Below, piece by piece: positions 8,506 to 17,712 of a stretch of 64,000 nucleotides of DNA. The notes below the pieces were generated by a model that worked only from the letters and a program-made list of their open reading frames with translations, made no database searches and was not told where the DNA came from. The position numbers and the translations under genes were made by a program. Within the stretch, counting starts at the first letter, position 1, and each line of letters starts with the position of its first letter. Source of the stretch: Flavobacterium luteolum (GTDB lineage: Bacteria > Bacteroidota > Bacteroidia > Flavobacteriales > Flavobacteriaceae); NCBI RefSeq assembly GCF_027111275.1, contig NZ_CP114286.1, forward strand, positions 1 to 64,000, in the 5' to 3' direction.

Positions 8506-10743
8506 TTAGTTTAGACCCCAATTTTGGTTTGGCTGTGCTCCCATTACAAAATGAAGTACACCGCCTTTTAGCATTTCTTGGTGAGAAATGGCTGTTTTAT
8601 TAAATGTTTTTCCGTTTAAAGTAGCCGATTGGATGTAGAAGTTTTTGTCTGAAACATTTTCTGCTTCAATCACAAAAGTTTTTCCGTTTGGAAGATTTAA
8701 AGTTGATTTCTCAAAAATCGGACTTCCAATTTCATATTCTCCCGAAGCTGGATTCATTGGATATAATCCCATCGAGCTAAATACATACCAAGCCGACATT
8801 TGACCGCAGTCTTCATTTCCGCTTAAACCGTTTGCTGTTGTATTATATTGTGTGTCCAAAATATGACGCACCCAATATTGCGTTCTCCAAGGCTGGCCAG
8901 CATGATTAAACATATAAGCAATGTGGTGGCTTGGCTCGTTTCCGTGTGCATATTGTCCGATCAAACCAGAAATATCCGCTGAAACGTTGTTTCCTGTAAT
9001 TTCAGAACTCTCTGTGAATAATTGTTCTAAACGTTTTGTAAAAATGCCATTTCCGCCATGAAGTTTAATAAATTCATCCACATTATGAGGCACAAACCAA
9101 CTGTGCTGCCAAGCATTCCCTTCAGTATAATCAGTGTGTTCTCTGTGGTTGGAGTGTTTTGGATCGAAAGGTTCGTTCCAAGATTTTCCATCTTCCGATT
9201 TTCCTCTCATGAAACCAGATTTTGCATCAAATAAATATTCGTAAGCTTTTGAACGTTTCGAGAAAAACTCATAATCTGTTGTTTTTCCTAAAGCTTTTGC
9301 CATTTGAGCGACACACCAATCATCGTAAGCATATTCTAACGTAATCGTAACTGATTCGTCTAATAAGTTGTACGGAATGTAACCGAATTTTTTGTAGAAA
9401 TTCAGTCCGCGTTCGTCTTGCATCATTGTCGCTTTCATTGCTTCAAAAGCTTTTTCGGCATCAAAACCTTTAATACCTTTTAGATAAGCATCAACAATAA
9501 CTGGAATCGAATGATATCCTGTCATGGTATTGGTTTCATTTGCGTATAATGTCCAAACTGGAAGTATCTTTTTGGTTTCATAATACGCCAACATCGAGTT
9601 CACTAAATCGGAAACTTTTGATGGTTCTAATATTGTCAACAATGGATTCTCTGCTCTAAATGTATCCCAAAGCGATAAGGTAGAATATGCCGTATAATCT
9701 TTAGCAGTAATAATTTTATCGTCTTCTCTTCTAAACTGACCATTTTTATCGCTGTAAGTCACTGGCGCAACTTGAGCATGATATAAAGCGGTGTAGAAAA
9801 TCGTTTTAAGAGAATCAACTGGAGTTTCAACTGTAATTTTGCTTAAAGCTTTGTTCCAATCTGAAGATGCTGAAGCTTTTACTTTTTCAAATTCCTGATC
9901 TTTATCCAAATTGTCTTTTGCATTTTCAACACTTACTGAAGATAGCGCCACTTTTACGTCTAATTCTTTAGAGTTTTTAGGATCGAAAAATAATTGAAGA
10001 GCAGTATTTTCGCCTTCAGCATTTGAACCTGAAACTACTTTTTTATCAGCAGTAATGATAGATTCTGTAATAGGTTTAGAAAACTTCGCTACAAAAAACA
10101 CTTTCTGATTTTTTGCCCAGCCTGTACTGTAACGGTAACCGCTAATGGTGTTGGCATCTTCAATTTTGATGGAAGTTTTTACCGCTTTGTCCCAGTTAAT
10201 AGCAAACCCAAGATCTACAATTACAGATTGTATATTGGTGTCATTAAAAGTATACTTATGGTATGCGGTTCTTTGCGTAGACGTTAATTCTACATTGATT
10301 TTAGGATCTTCAAGAAAAACTTGGTAATAACCCGGTACTGCTTTTTCGTTAACATGATTGTATTTTGATTTATACGGAAGGAAATCGCGTGAAGCGGCTT
10401 TGGCTGTTAAGTCTAATTTTTTGTTTGTCGGCATAAATAAAATATCTGCCAAATCACCGATTCCTGTTCCGCTTAAGTGTAAGTGACTAAAACCCGAAAC
10501 TATTGAGTCAGAATAATGATAACCAGAACACCAGTCCCAGCTAGAAATTCCATTATCTGGACTCACTTGTATCATCCCAAACGGAACTGTCGCACCAGGA
10601 TACGTATGTCCGTGGCCTCCAGTACCAATAAAAGGATCTACATAATTTGTTGCAAAACTTTTTGGATCTTTGTTTTTATCTACTTTTATTTTGCAACTTG
10701 CAATAAAAATTACCGTTAAAGAGAGCAGAGTAATTTTCCTCAT
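8506..10743 (-). CDS. GH92 alpha-mannosidase lipoprotein
   Basis: A lipoprotein signal with lipobox IASC precedes the 745-residue GH92 fold. Family blocks are VDPFIGTGGHGHTYPGATVPFGM near the start, SHLHLSGTG, LSLWDTFRAENPL, NEPSHHIAYMFN (602-613) and the catalytic GNEDCGQMSAW (642-652), with D645 in the base region. These are calcium-dependent inverting exo-alpha-mannosidases, and NEPSHH is common in alpha-1,2-acting members. It heads the minus-strand operon, diverging from the two-component genes across a 130-base promoter gap, so it should be made first when the locus is induced. Confidence 0.95.
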   Translation of the reverse strand: MRKITLLSLTVIFIASCKIKVDKNKDPKSFATNYVDPFIGTGGHGHTYPGATVPFGMIQVSPDNGISSWDWCSGYHYSDSIVSGFSHLHLSGTGIGDLADILFMPTNKKLDLTAKAASRDFLPYKSKYNHVNEKAVPGYYQVFLEDPKINVELTSTQRTAYHKYTFNDTNIQSVIVDLGFAINWDKAVKTSIKIEDANTISGYRYSTGWAKNQKVFFVAKFSKPITESIITADKKVVSGSNAEGENTALQLFFDPKNSKELDVKVALSSVSVENAKDNLDKDQEFEKVKASASSDWNKALSKITVETPVDSLKTIFYTALYHAQVAPVTYSDKNGQFRREDDKIITAKDYTAYSTLSLWDTFRAENPLLTILEPSKVSDLVNSMLAYYETKKILPVWTLYANETNTMTGYHSIPVIVDAYLKGIKGFDAEKAFEAMKATMMQDERGLNFYKKFGYIPYNLLDESVTITLEYAYDDWCVAQMAKALGKTTDYEFFSKRSKAYEYLFDAKSGFMRGKSEDGKSWNEPFDPKHSNHREHTDYTEGNAWQHSWFVPHNVDEFIKLHGGNGIFTKRLEQLFTESSEITGNNVSADISGLIGQYAHGNEPSHHIAYMFNHAGQPWRTQYWVRHILDTQYNTTANGLSGNEDCGQMSAWYVFSSMGLYPMNPASGEYEIGSPIFEKSTLNLPNGKTFVIEAENVSDKNFYIQSATLNGKTFNKTAISHQEMLKGGVLHFVMGAQPNQNWGLN

Positions 10744-10873
10744 ATCAAAACAATATTAATTTAACTTTAAATTTAGATAAATTCAACTTTTACCAAAATA
10801 TTTTTAGACGGACGACATTTAAACAGCTCTAAACATCAAAAAATAGTAACAAACGACATTTTATACTCTCGAT
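10744..10873. promoter_or_regulatory. Divergent promoter region between GH92 operon and lytS-like gene
   Basis: These 130 AT-rich bases separate divergent genes and must hold both promoters. The sequence ACGACATTT occurs at 10812-10820 and again at 10853-10861 in the same orientation, 41 bases apart (about four helical turns). LytTR regulators usually bind spaced direct repeats, so these are candidate sites for the regulator encoded next door. I found no clear TAnnTTTG element. Confidence 0.4.
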
Positions 10874-11932
10874 ATGATTTTCAACTCAAGCAAATCTTAC
10901 AGCTTACCTGTGCGCTACCATGTTTACTTCTGGCTGACCTATTTTGTGTTCAATACATTCCGATGGGGAAGTTATTTTAACGATTACCTCTACTCTCTAA
11001 AAACCACTTTACTCGGATTTCCAATTCACATGGCATTATGTTATCTGAATATTTTGGTTTTAATGCCACATTTCGTTTATAAAAAAAAATACTTCCTATA
11101 TATAGTAACTGTATTGTCGGCGATTTTTATCATGGTGGTTTTAAAATTCAACTTAACTTATTTATTAATCACTCATAACGTTTGGCCAGAAGGTCCGCAG
11201 ACCATTAATACCCTTACATTAAACTATACGATTGATATGATGATGGGCGAATTGTATGTAATGACTTTTGTTACTGCAATTAAAATCACTCTCGATTTAT
11301 TACAGGAACAAAGACGTGTAACAGATCTAGAGAAATCGCAATTGGAAACAGAACTGCTGTTTTTAAAATCTCAGATTTCACCACACTTTTTCTTTAATAC
11401 TTTAAATAACATTTATTCGCTTTCTGTAGAAAAGTCCAACAAGACTCCGAAAATCGTTTTAAAACTTTCAGAATTAATGCGTTATATGCTTTATGAAACA
11501 AAAGAAAAGAAACAGTCTTTAGAGAATGAAATTCTTTGCATTCAGAATTATCTGGATTTGGAAAGAATTAGAAATGGAGAGCGTTTGGAAGTAGATATGT
11601 CTATTTCGGGAGATATCCACGATAAAGAAATTTCTCCCGTTTTACTTTTGACTTTCGTCGAAAATGCATTCAAGCATGGCGTTAACAAAAACACTGGAAA
11701 TGTTCTCATTGATATCAGGTTTAAAGTAAAAGGCGATTATTTATATTTCACAATTTCAAACCCAATGCCTGAATTTACCGTACATAAAGATAATTTTAAC
11801 AAGGCAAGTGGTATAGGTATAGAAAATGTCAAAAAAAGACTTGAACTGGGATATAATAAAAATGACTATAAGCTTTCATTTAAAAATAAAAAGAATATTT
11901 TTGTCGTTAAACTAGTTATAAAAGTCACTTAA
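10874..11932 (+). CDS. LytS-like sensor histidine kinase (His_kinase family)
   Basis: About four transmembrane helices lie in residues 15-140, followed by a short coiled coil (LLQEQRRVTDLEKSQLETEL) and the His_kinase phospho-acceptor block QISPHFFFNTLNNIYSLS with H171. The ATPase N-box is FVENAFKHG and the G-box GIGIENVKKRLELGY. It has no periplasmic sensor domain, so the signal is either membrane-borne or a small molecule. It is divergent from GH92 and is followed 71 bases later by its response regulator. Control of the N-glycan genes is inferred from position. Confidence 0.9.
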   Translation: MIFNSSKSYSLPVRYHVYFWLTYFVFNTFRWGSYFNDYLYSLKTTLLGFPIHMALCYLNILVLMPHFVYKKKYFLYIVTVLSAIFIMVVLKFNLTYLLITHNVWPEGPQTINTLTLNYTIDMMMGELYVMTFVTAIKITLDLLQEQRRVTDLEKSQLETELLFLKSQISPHFFFNTLNNIYSLSVEKSNKTPKIVLKLSELMRYMLYETKEKKQSLENEILCIQNYLDLERIRNGERLEVDMSISGDIHDKEISPVLLLTFVENAFKHGVNKNTGNVLIDIRFKVKGDYLYFTISNPMPEFTVHKDNFNKASGIGIENVKKRLELGYNKNDYKLSFKNKKNIFVVKLVIKVT

Positions 11933-12003
11933 GCCCTAGCTTTTATCGGTTTAGAAAACTATACCTACAAAAAACCAAATATCGGCCTAAATAATATTTA
12001 CAA

Positions 12004-12717
12004 ATGAAAATAAAGTGTTTAATTATCGATGATGAGCCATTGGCAATAAACGTTATTAAAAATTATATTGAACAGATTGAGGATTTAGAATTAGTAAACA
12101 CTTTTAGTAATTCTATTGAAGGATTAAATTTCTTAAAGAACAATACCATTGATGTAATTTTTCTAGATATAAATATGCCTGTTTTAGACGGTATTAATTT
12201 TATTAAAAGTTTAGAAAACCCGCCTTTATTGATTATTACGAGTGCGTACGACCAATTTGCAATCGAAACCTACGAACTTGATGTTTTGGATTATCTGGTA
12301 AAACCAATTGAGTTTCCAAGATTAATGAAAGCAGTCAACAAGATTAACAAAAGGCTTAACAATACCAGTAAAGTTCCTCAGGAAAACAATAAAGAAAACC
12401 CTTTTATCTTCGTTAAAATCGACAAGAAAAAAATGAAGAAGATTTTCTTGAATGAGATTTTGGTTATCGAAAGTTTAAAAGATTATTTAAAAATAAGCAC
12501 CACTTCAGGAAAGTTTATCATTCACAGCACTTTATCAGATTTTACAGGATTATTGCCAGAAAGAGATTTCATCAGAATCCACAGATCTTACACAATTGCA
12601 ATTGATAAAATTGATGCCGTAGAAGGAAACAGCATCGAAATTGAAGGACTTCGATACGTGATTGGAAGATCTTATATTGATGAAGTAAAACAGAAAATCC
12701 TTAATTCATCTATATAA
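12004..12717 (+). CDS. LytTR-family response regulator
   Basis: A receiver domain (residues 1-120) with acidic DD at 9-10, phospho-acceptor D55 in VIFLDINMP and the conserved lysine of DYLVKPIEF. It is joined to a LytTR DNA-binding domain (about 135-235) with RIHRSYTIAIDKID and IGRSYIDEVK. It forms the partner of the LytS-like kinase immediately upstream. The likely targets are the divergent GH92 operon and perhaps the nearby NagB and GH29 genes. Confidence 0.92.
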   Translation: MKIKCLIIDDEPLAINVIKNYIEQIEDLELVNTFSNSIEGLNFLKNNTIDVIFLDINMPVLDGINFIKSLENPPLLIITSAYDQFAIETYELDVLDYLVKPIEFPRLMKAVNKINKRLNNTSKVPQENNKENPFIFVKIDKKKMKKIFLNEILVIESLKDYLKISTTSGKFIIHSTLSDFTGLLPERDFIRIHRSYTIAIDKIDAVEGNSIEIEGLRYVIGRSYIDEVKQKILNSSI

Positions 12718-12720
12718 AGG

Positions 12721-12928
12721 TTTAACCGCAAAGCACGCAAGGATTTACTCAAAGTTTTTTTAGCCACAGATTATTAGGATTAAAAGGATTTTTAAAATCT
12801 GTGTTAATCTGCATAATCTGTGGCTATATTTTTACATACATAGCTTTGCGAACTCTGCGTTTTTATCAAGACTTAGAATAAAAAATCTTAGCGACCTTTG
12901 CGTAAACCTTAGCGCTCTTTGCGGTTAA
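12721..12928. repeat. Nested palindromic repeat (CCGCAAAG arms around GCCACAGATT arms)
   Basis: The outer arms are TTTAACCGCAAAG at the left and CTTTGCGGTTAAA at the right. Between them lies a second inverted pair, AGCCACAGATTA at about 12772 and TAATCTGTGGCT ending at 12836. Two more CTTTGCG-type half sites lie in the right-hand part. It occupies the gap between the convergent response-regulator and NagB genes. Confidence 0.8.
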
Positions 12929-12951
12929 AAAAAACAAAAACATATAAAAAT

Positions 12952-12981
12952 GAAAATGCGGCCAACCACGACCGCATTTTC
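12952..12981. terminator. Bidirectional intrinsic terminator
   Basis: A 9-bp stem (AAAATGCGG / CCGCATTTT) with a 10-base loop lies between the convergent response-regulator and NagB genes. On the minus strand it is followed by a T-rich tract (TTTTCATTTTTATATG), so it fits NagB best. Confidence 0.75.
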
Positions 12982-13050
12982 TCTCAATTATAGGTAACTA
13001 ACCAAAATAAACCATGAAATAGTCTATTATCTTTATTGCTGCAAAAGCAC

Positions 13051-14976
13051 TTAGAAATGATAACGCTTAAACGCCTCAATAGCCGAATAATCTGCCAAAC
13101 CTAAGCTGTGGTATTTTTCTGCAGTCAATCTGTTTCTGTCTTCAACTCGCACCCAAAACTCCCTGCTGTCATCACCTTGAAACATTACGCCGTCTTTTTG
13201 AGACTGGTGATAAAAAATAGCATGTCGTTTCTTTAAAACCTGGTCAGGACTCATAGGTACTGCCATGTCAATTTGGTACGATTCCCATTCATGCCAAGCG
13301 CCTCGATATAACCAAACCCAGCAATCGTTCATAAAACTATGATGTTTTAGAATTTTTAAAGCTTCAAACAAACTGTCTAAACACACTTTATGAGTTCCGT
13401 GCGGATCTGCCAAATCTCCGGCAGCATAAATTTGATGCGGTTTTACTCTTTCAATAATATCACACATAATGTCGATATCTGCATCCGAAAGATTATTCTT
13501 TTTTACTGTTCCAGTTTCATAAAACGGAAGATCTAAAAAATGAACATTAGAATCTGGCAAACCTAAATAACGTGTTGCACCAAAAGATTCACTTCTTCTA
13601 ATTAATCCTTTTAATTTTCTAACTTCAGGCGAATCAATCTCATTTCCTGATCTGTTCTGAAGAAATTCAATTACTTTATCAGACATTCTAGAATCTGGAT
13701 GTAATGCTTTCGAAATCTCAGCAAACTTTAATGCTTCTTCATTAGAAACAGCAATATTTCCTGATGTTTGGTATGCCACATGAACTTCATGTCCCTGCTC
13801 TATCAAACGGTCAAAAGTTCCTCCCATCGAAATCACATCATCATCTGGATGCGGGCTGAAAATGATAATTCTTTTCTTTTCCGGCGTGGAACGCTCCGGT
13901 CTGTACGTATCATCAGCGTTGGGTTTTCCGCCCGGCCATCCCGTGATGGTTTGCTGCATTTTATTAAACATTTTAATGTTCAAATCGTATGCAGTTCCTT
14001 CCTCTGTCAAAAGACTCGACATTCCGTTGTCGTTATAATCTTTATCCGTCAGTTTAAGGAAAGGCTTCTTGGTTAATTCACTCAACCAAGCCACCGCTTT
14101 TAATTTTAATTCATCTGTCCAAATACAAGATTTAACCAGCCAAGGCGTTTTAACCCTTGTCAATTCAGATGAAGCTTCTGTATCTAGAACAAATGTTGTG
14201 TTGTTATGCTCTTGTAAATACGTAGCTGGCACTTGCGAAGAAACTTCTCCTTCGATAGTCTTTTTTATAATTCCTGCCTTGCTGATTCCCCAGCCTAGCA
14301 AAACAATTCTTTTTGCGTTTCTAACGGTTCCAATTCCCATTGTAATGGCTTTTCTAGGAACATTATCAATTCCTAAAAAAGAAGAAGCCGCATCGACTCT
14401 CGTGATATGATCAAGTGTAATGCTTCTAGTTCCTGAATTTACGTGCGAACCAGGTTCATTAAACCCAATATGTCCCGTTCTTCCAATTCCCAAAAGCTGA
14501 AAATCTAAACCTCCGTAAGAGATAATTTTCATCTCGTAATCAATACAATATTGCTGTAATTCGTCGGCACTAACCTGACCATCAGGAATATTAATATTTT
14601 CTGGATGAATATTGACATGATTGAATAAATGCTCGTGCATAAAATGATAATAACTCTGAATATCATTTTCATCCATCGGATAATATTCATCTAAGTTAAA
14701 AGTCACTACATTTTCAAAACTCAGACCTTCTTCTTTATGCATTCTCACCAATTCTTCGTATACCTTAATTGGTGAAGAACCTGTAGCCAAACCTAAAACA
14801 CAAGGTTCGTTTAACTCGTTTTTTCTCTGAATTAAATTAGCAATTTCACGAGCGACCAATATAGAAGCTTCTTGCGAGGACTCGAAAATAACATTGTGAA
14901 TTTTCTCAAAACGTGTTTCTTCAAATTTTCCTGCTTCTCTAAAACCTATATCTTCTTTAATCATTTGCCTTGCCAT
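13051..14976 (-). CDS. nagB: Glucosamine-6-phosphate deaminase fused to a PIG-L deacetylase-like domain
   Basis: The N-terminal half (about residues 25-290) is NagB: LATGSSPIKVY binds phosphate, FNLDEYYP carries the catalytic D96, and GHIGFNEPGS gives H169 and E174. The position of the E. coli D141 is T167 here. The C-terminal half (about 365-641) is a PIG-L/LmbE domain with the zinc motif SPHPDDD (H376, D378-D380) and DPHGTHKVC. The roughly 640-residue fusion is a known Bacteroidota form. It is cytoplasmic and converts glucosamine-6-phosphate to fructose-6-phosphate; what the second domain deacetylates is unknown. It completes GlcNAc catabolism for the cluster. Confidence 0.93.
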   Translation of the reverse strand: MARQMIKEDIGFREAGKFEETRFEKIHNVIFESSQEASILVAREIANLIQRKNELNEPCVLGLATGSSPIKVYEELVRMHKEEGLSFENVVTFNLDEYYPMDENDIQSYYHFMHEHLFNHVNIHPENINIPDGQVSADELQQYCIDYEMKIISYGGLDFQLLGIGRTGHIGFNEPGSHVNSGTRSITLDHITRVDAASSFLGIDNVPRKAITMGIGTVRNAKRIVLLGWGISKAGIIKKTIEGEVSSQVPATYLQEHNNTTFVLDTEASSELTRVKTPWLVKSCIWTDELKLKAVAWLSELTKKPFLKLTDKDYNDNGMSSLLTEEGTAYDLNIKMFNKMQQTITGWPGGKPNADDTYRPERSTPEKKRIIIFSPHPDDDVISMGGTFDRLIEQGHEVHVAYQTSGNIAVSNEEALKFAEISKALHPDSRMSDKVIEFLQNRSGNEIDSPEVRKLKGLIRRSESFGATRYLGLPDSNVHFLDLPFYETGTVKKNNLSDADIDIMCDIIERVKPHQIYAAGDLADPHGTHKVCLDSLFEALKILKHHSFMNDCWVWLYRGAWHEWESYQIDMAVPMSPDQVLKKRHAIFYHQSQKDGVMFQGDDSREFWVRVEDRNRLTAEKYHSLGLADYSAIEAFKRYHF

Positions 14977-15337
14977 TTAATTACTAAGATAAAAGTAGAA
15001 TTATATTATCCGCTCGTAGTAAAAATTCGACTAATAACGGCTAAGCTTCGGCAAAAGACAAAATAGGACAGTTTCAAAAAAACAACTCCTTTTTTTATAT
15101 GCTTCGGAGAAGCTTAATATTTATAGAAATAATCAACGATTACAAAATTAAAACTCCAGCGGAGCGACATATTTTTCTACAATCGTATTATATGTCGCTC
15201 CGCTGGAGCTTTCTTCATTTCCTTTATGGAAATCTATAAATATTTCACCCCTCCGGGGTTTTAATGTAGAACATAATCTTATAAATATTCCAATATCAGC
15301 TCTTTTTAAAACAACTTCGTTTTCCAAAAAAGGACTT
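14977..15337. repeat. Intergenic region with GGAGCGACATAT palindromes
   Basis: This 361-base gap separates GH29 from NagB. Bases 14977-15095 form the NagB leader, where I see no clear promoter motif. From 15101 there is GCTTCGGAGAAGC, then a near-perfect 19-bp stem (15154-15172 with 15190-15208, CTCCAGCGGAGCGACATAT) and a CCCCTCCGGGG hairpin near 15246. Parts of the same sequence recur at 21740-21925 and 37322-37477. An 85-codon open frame here is only a reading of the repeat. Confidence 0.75.
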
Positions 15338-17431
15338 TTATTCCAAAACTCCAATTTCAGCAATCGAAACTGTTTGCGTTTTCCCGACAGCAGCTGTAGC
15401 GACAAATTTCAAAAATCTTGCTTTTACTGTAGTAAAATTTTTAACCTGCTCGATCGGATTATGTTTAATATTCGAAAATTCTCCTTCTGATTGTTTGTCC
15501 CAGTAAAAACTGTCTACACTTGTATACAATTCATAATTTGAAATCAAATTTAAATTGTTACCAACTTGTTGCGGCGTATAGGTAAAACCTTTAATGCTGA
15601 TCAATTCTCCCATATCAATAACAACACTTTGTGGCAGTTTGTTTTCATCATTTCCAAAACTCCATTCTGTATTAGCATTGCCGTCAATAATTCTTTCAAC
15701 CGATTTGCTGTCACCGCTCGAAGCCGAAATTACTTTCCATTTCTCTTTAGAAACACCATATTTAGCTGTTTTTACCGCGCTATTGATTTTCTCTTTAGTG
15801 TTTCTTGAAATAGCTTTAATTTCTACTTCTTTATTATATACGAAGGGTGCTTTGTATAAAGTGCTTTTTTCTGAAGGATTTTTTCCGTCAAGCGAATAAT
15901 AAACAGCATTTCCTTCTTCTGATTTAATCGTAACCAAACCCTTTTTATCGCGAAGAATTTGAGGTTCTTTTACAAAAGTTGGTGCATTGTAAGCCTCAAT
16001 TGCACTAATTACAAATCCAGCTTTTGCATCCAGAATATTTACTCTAAGTGCCGAAGCCGTAACACGATCTAAACGCAGGATTCTTTTGTAGCCAATAGTA
16101 GTTTCATTGGCGATTGTTTTCCATTGTCCGTCAACTTTTACTTCAATAGAAAATGCTTTTATGCGCTGTCCCAGTTTAATATATTCTTGAAGTAAAATTC
16201 TATTGATTGCTGTTGGCTTTTTAAACGTAAATTCAACTGTAGCTTGTTTTACTTTATCGTCTGTTGCCCAATAGGTATTTTTATTTCCGTCGATTACATT
16301 CTGCGGACCAAAATTAAAATCGTTTGCACGAATGTTTGAAGCTTGAACCTGAGTTTCTGCTAATAGTTCTTTTTTGAAATCGGCTTTTATAGTGGCAACC
16401 AATTCTTTCAATCTTGCTTCGTCATTTTCATGAACCAAACCACGTGTATCAACAGGAAGATTTAATAATAAAGTCGCATTTAGTCCAATCGATTCATAAT
16501 AAATATCGACCATTTCGTCAAGCGAACGCACTTTATCATCTTCAACTGAATGATAAAACCATCCTGGTCTGATTGAAACATCGGCTTCGCCAGGAACCCA
16601 TTTTTCACCGTCTTCATGTCCAGACATAAACTCAGAGTAATGTACTTTTCCAGCCAATTCATCTTTCTGGCGTAGTAACGACCAATTGGTTTTTCCGGCA
16701 CGTCCTTCTTCATTTCCTATCCATCTTGCTTCAGATGGTCCAACTCCCCAAACTAGCGTTTTTGGCGCGATATCGTAAATCAATTTATACGTTTCATCCC
16801 AATTATAATAAGTCAAAGAATTGATTTTTCTAGTTTCATTTGCACCTCCATAATAGCCGTCTCCACCATTCGCACCGTCAAACCACATTTCGAAAACATC
16901 TCCGTAATTCGTCAATAATTCTTTTAACTGATTTCTGAAATAGGTAATGTATTCCGGTTTGCCGTATTGCGGATGATTTCTGTCCCAAGGCGAAAGATAT
17001 AATCCCAATTTTAAATCGTATTCTTTACAAGCAACAGCCAATTCTTTTACCAAATCTCCCTTTCCGTTTTCCCAAGGTGAATTCTTAACTGAACGTTCTG
17101 TATAAGCCGATGGCCATAAACAGAAACCATCATGATGTTTGGCAACCAAAATAATTCCTTTCATTCCAGCCTCTTTTACCACGCGCGCCCATTGACGAAC
17201 GTCTAATTGCGACGGATTAAAAAGTTCTGGAGATTCGTCTCCATAACCCCATTCTTTATTCGTAAAAGTATTTAATGAAAAGTGCACAAAAGCATAAAAT
17301 TCCATTTCCTGCCAATCGATTTGTTTCTGTGTCGGAAGTGGTCCAAAAGGCTTTGGAGCATTCGTCAATTCCTGACTTGAAGCACTAGAAATTATACCCA
17401 AAAGACATAAGGAAAGAAATATTTTTTTCAT
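15338..17431 (-). CDS. GH29 alpha-L-fucosidase with F5/8 type C domains
   Basis: A signal peptide (cleavage near SSASSQ) is followed by the GH29 TIM barrel (about residues 30-350). It shows VAKHHDGFCLWPS and the nucleophile D185 in FEMWFDGANGG. After it come an F5/8 type C (CBM32-like) module (about 355-480), a chitobiase C-terminal-like segment (VYYSLDGKNPS...) and a second F5/8 type C module to the end. It is a retaining exo-fucosidase in the periplasm or at the surface. It fits core or antennary fucose removal from N-glycans, though pectic fucose cannot be excluded. It is preceded by a terminator, so it has its own promoter. Confidence 0.93.
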   Translation of the reverse strand: MKKIFLSLCLLGIISSASSQELTNAPKPFGPLPTQKQIDWQEMEFYAFVHFSLNTFTNKEWGYGDESPELFNPSQLDVRQWARVVKEAGMKGIILVAKHHDGFCLWPSAYTERSVKNSPWENGKGDLVKELAVACKEYDLKLGLYLSPWDRNHPQYGKPEYITYFRNQLKELLTNYGDVFEMWFDGANGGDGYYGGANETRKINSLTYYNWDETYKLIYDIAPKTLVWGVGPSEARWIGNEEGRAGKTNWSLLRQKDELAGKVHYSEFMSGHEDGEKWVPGEADVSIRPGWFYHSVEDDKVRSLDEMVDIYYESIGLNATLLLNLPVDTRGLVHENDEARLKELVATIKADFKKELLAETQVQASNIRANDFNFGPQNVIDGNKNTYWATDDKVKQATVEFTFKKPTAINRILLQEYIKLGQRIKAFSIEVKVDGQWKTIANETTIGYKRILRLDRVTASALRVNILDAKAGFVISAIEAYNAPTFVKEPQILRDKKGLVTIKSEEGNAVYYSLDGKNPSEKSTLYKAPFVYNKEVEIKAISRNTKEKINSAVKTAKYGVSKEKWKVISASSGDSKSVERIIDGNANTEWSFGNDENKLPQSVVIDMGELISIKGFTYTPQQVGNNLNLISNYELYTSVDSFYWDKQSEGEFSNIKHNPIEQVKNFTTVKARFLKFVATAAVGKTQTVSIAEIGVLE

Positions 17432-17595
17432 TACTGATTTGCTTTAAAATAGACTATAAAGCATAAATGTAGTATAAATTGAAATCTTTCGAATAGAATT
17501 TCGACCAACAACATTTTTTACAGCATTTTGGTATGAAATGGTTTTATTTAAATAAATTCGATTGAGTATACTATTTTAAAAGCTGTCTAAAAAAC

Positions 17596-17623
17596 AAAGC
17601 CCAAATCTGTAGATTTGGGCTTT
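17596..17623 (-). terminator. Intrinsic terminator after the M56 gene
   Basis: A perfect 12-bp stem (AAAGCCCAAATC / GATTTGGGCTTT) with a 4-base loop. On the minus strand it is followed by TGTTTTTTAG. It lies about 90 bases past the M56 stop and upstream of GH29. Confidence 0.85.
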
Positions 17624-17712
17624 ATTACTATATTTTGATTGTAGTCTTACAACTTGAAATATTTTATTTACAGAGAAAATGTATTGCTTTAATTATCAAA
17701 AGCAATATCAGC

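Noticed and set aside
12721..12928. CRISPR array or riboswitch
   Set aside because: The repeats are inverted and nested, not direct with unique spacers, and no known riboswitch core is recognisable.
15148..15405. 85-codon open frame downstream of GH29 on the minus strand
   Set aside because: It overlaps the end of GH29 and reads through a 19-bp-stem palindrome; the product has no domain and is explained by the repeat.
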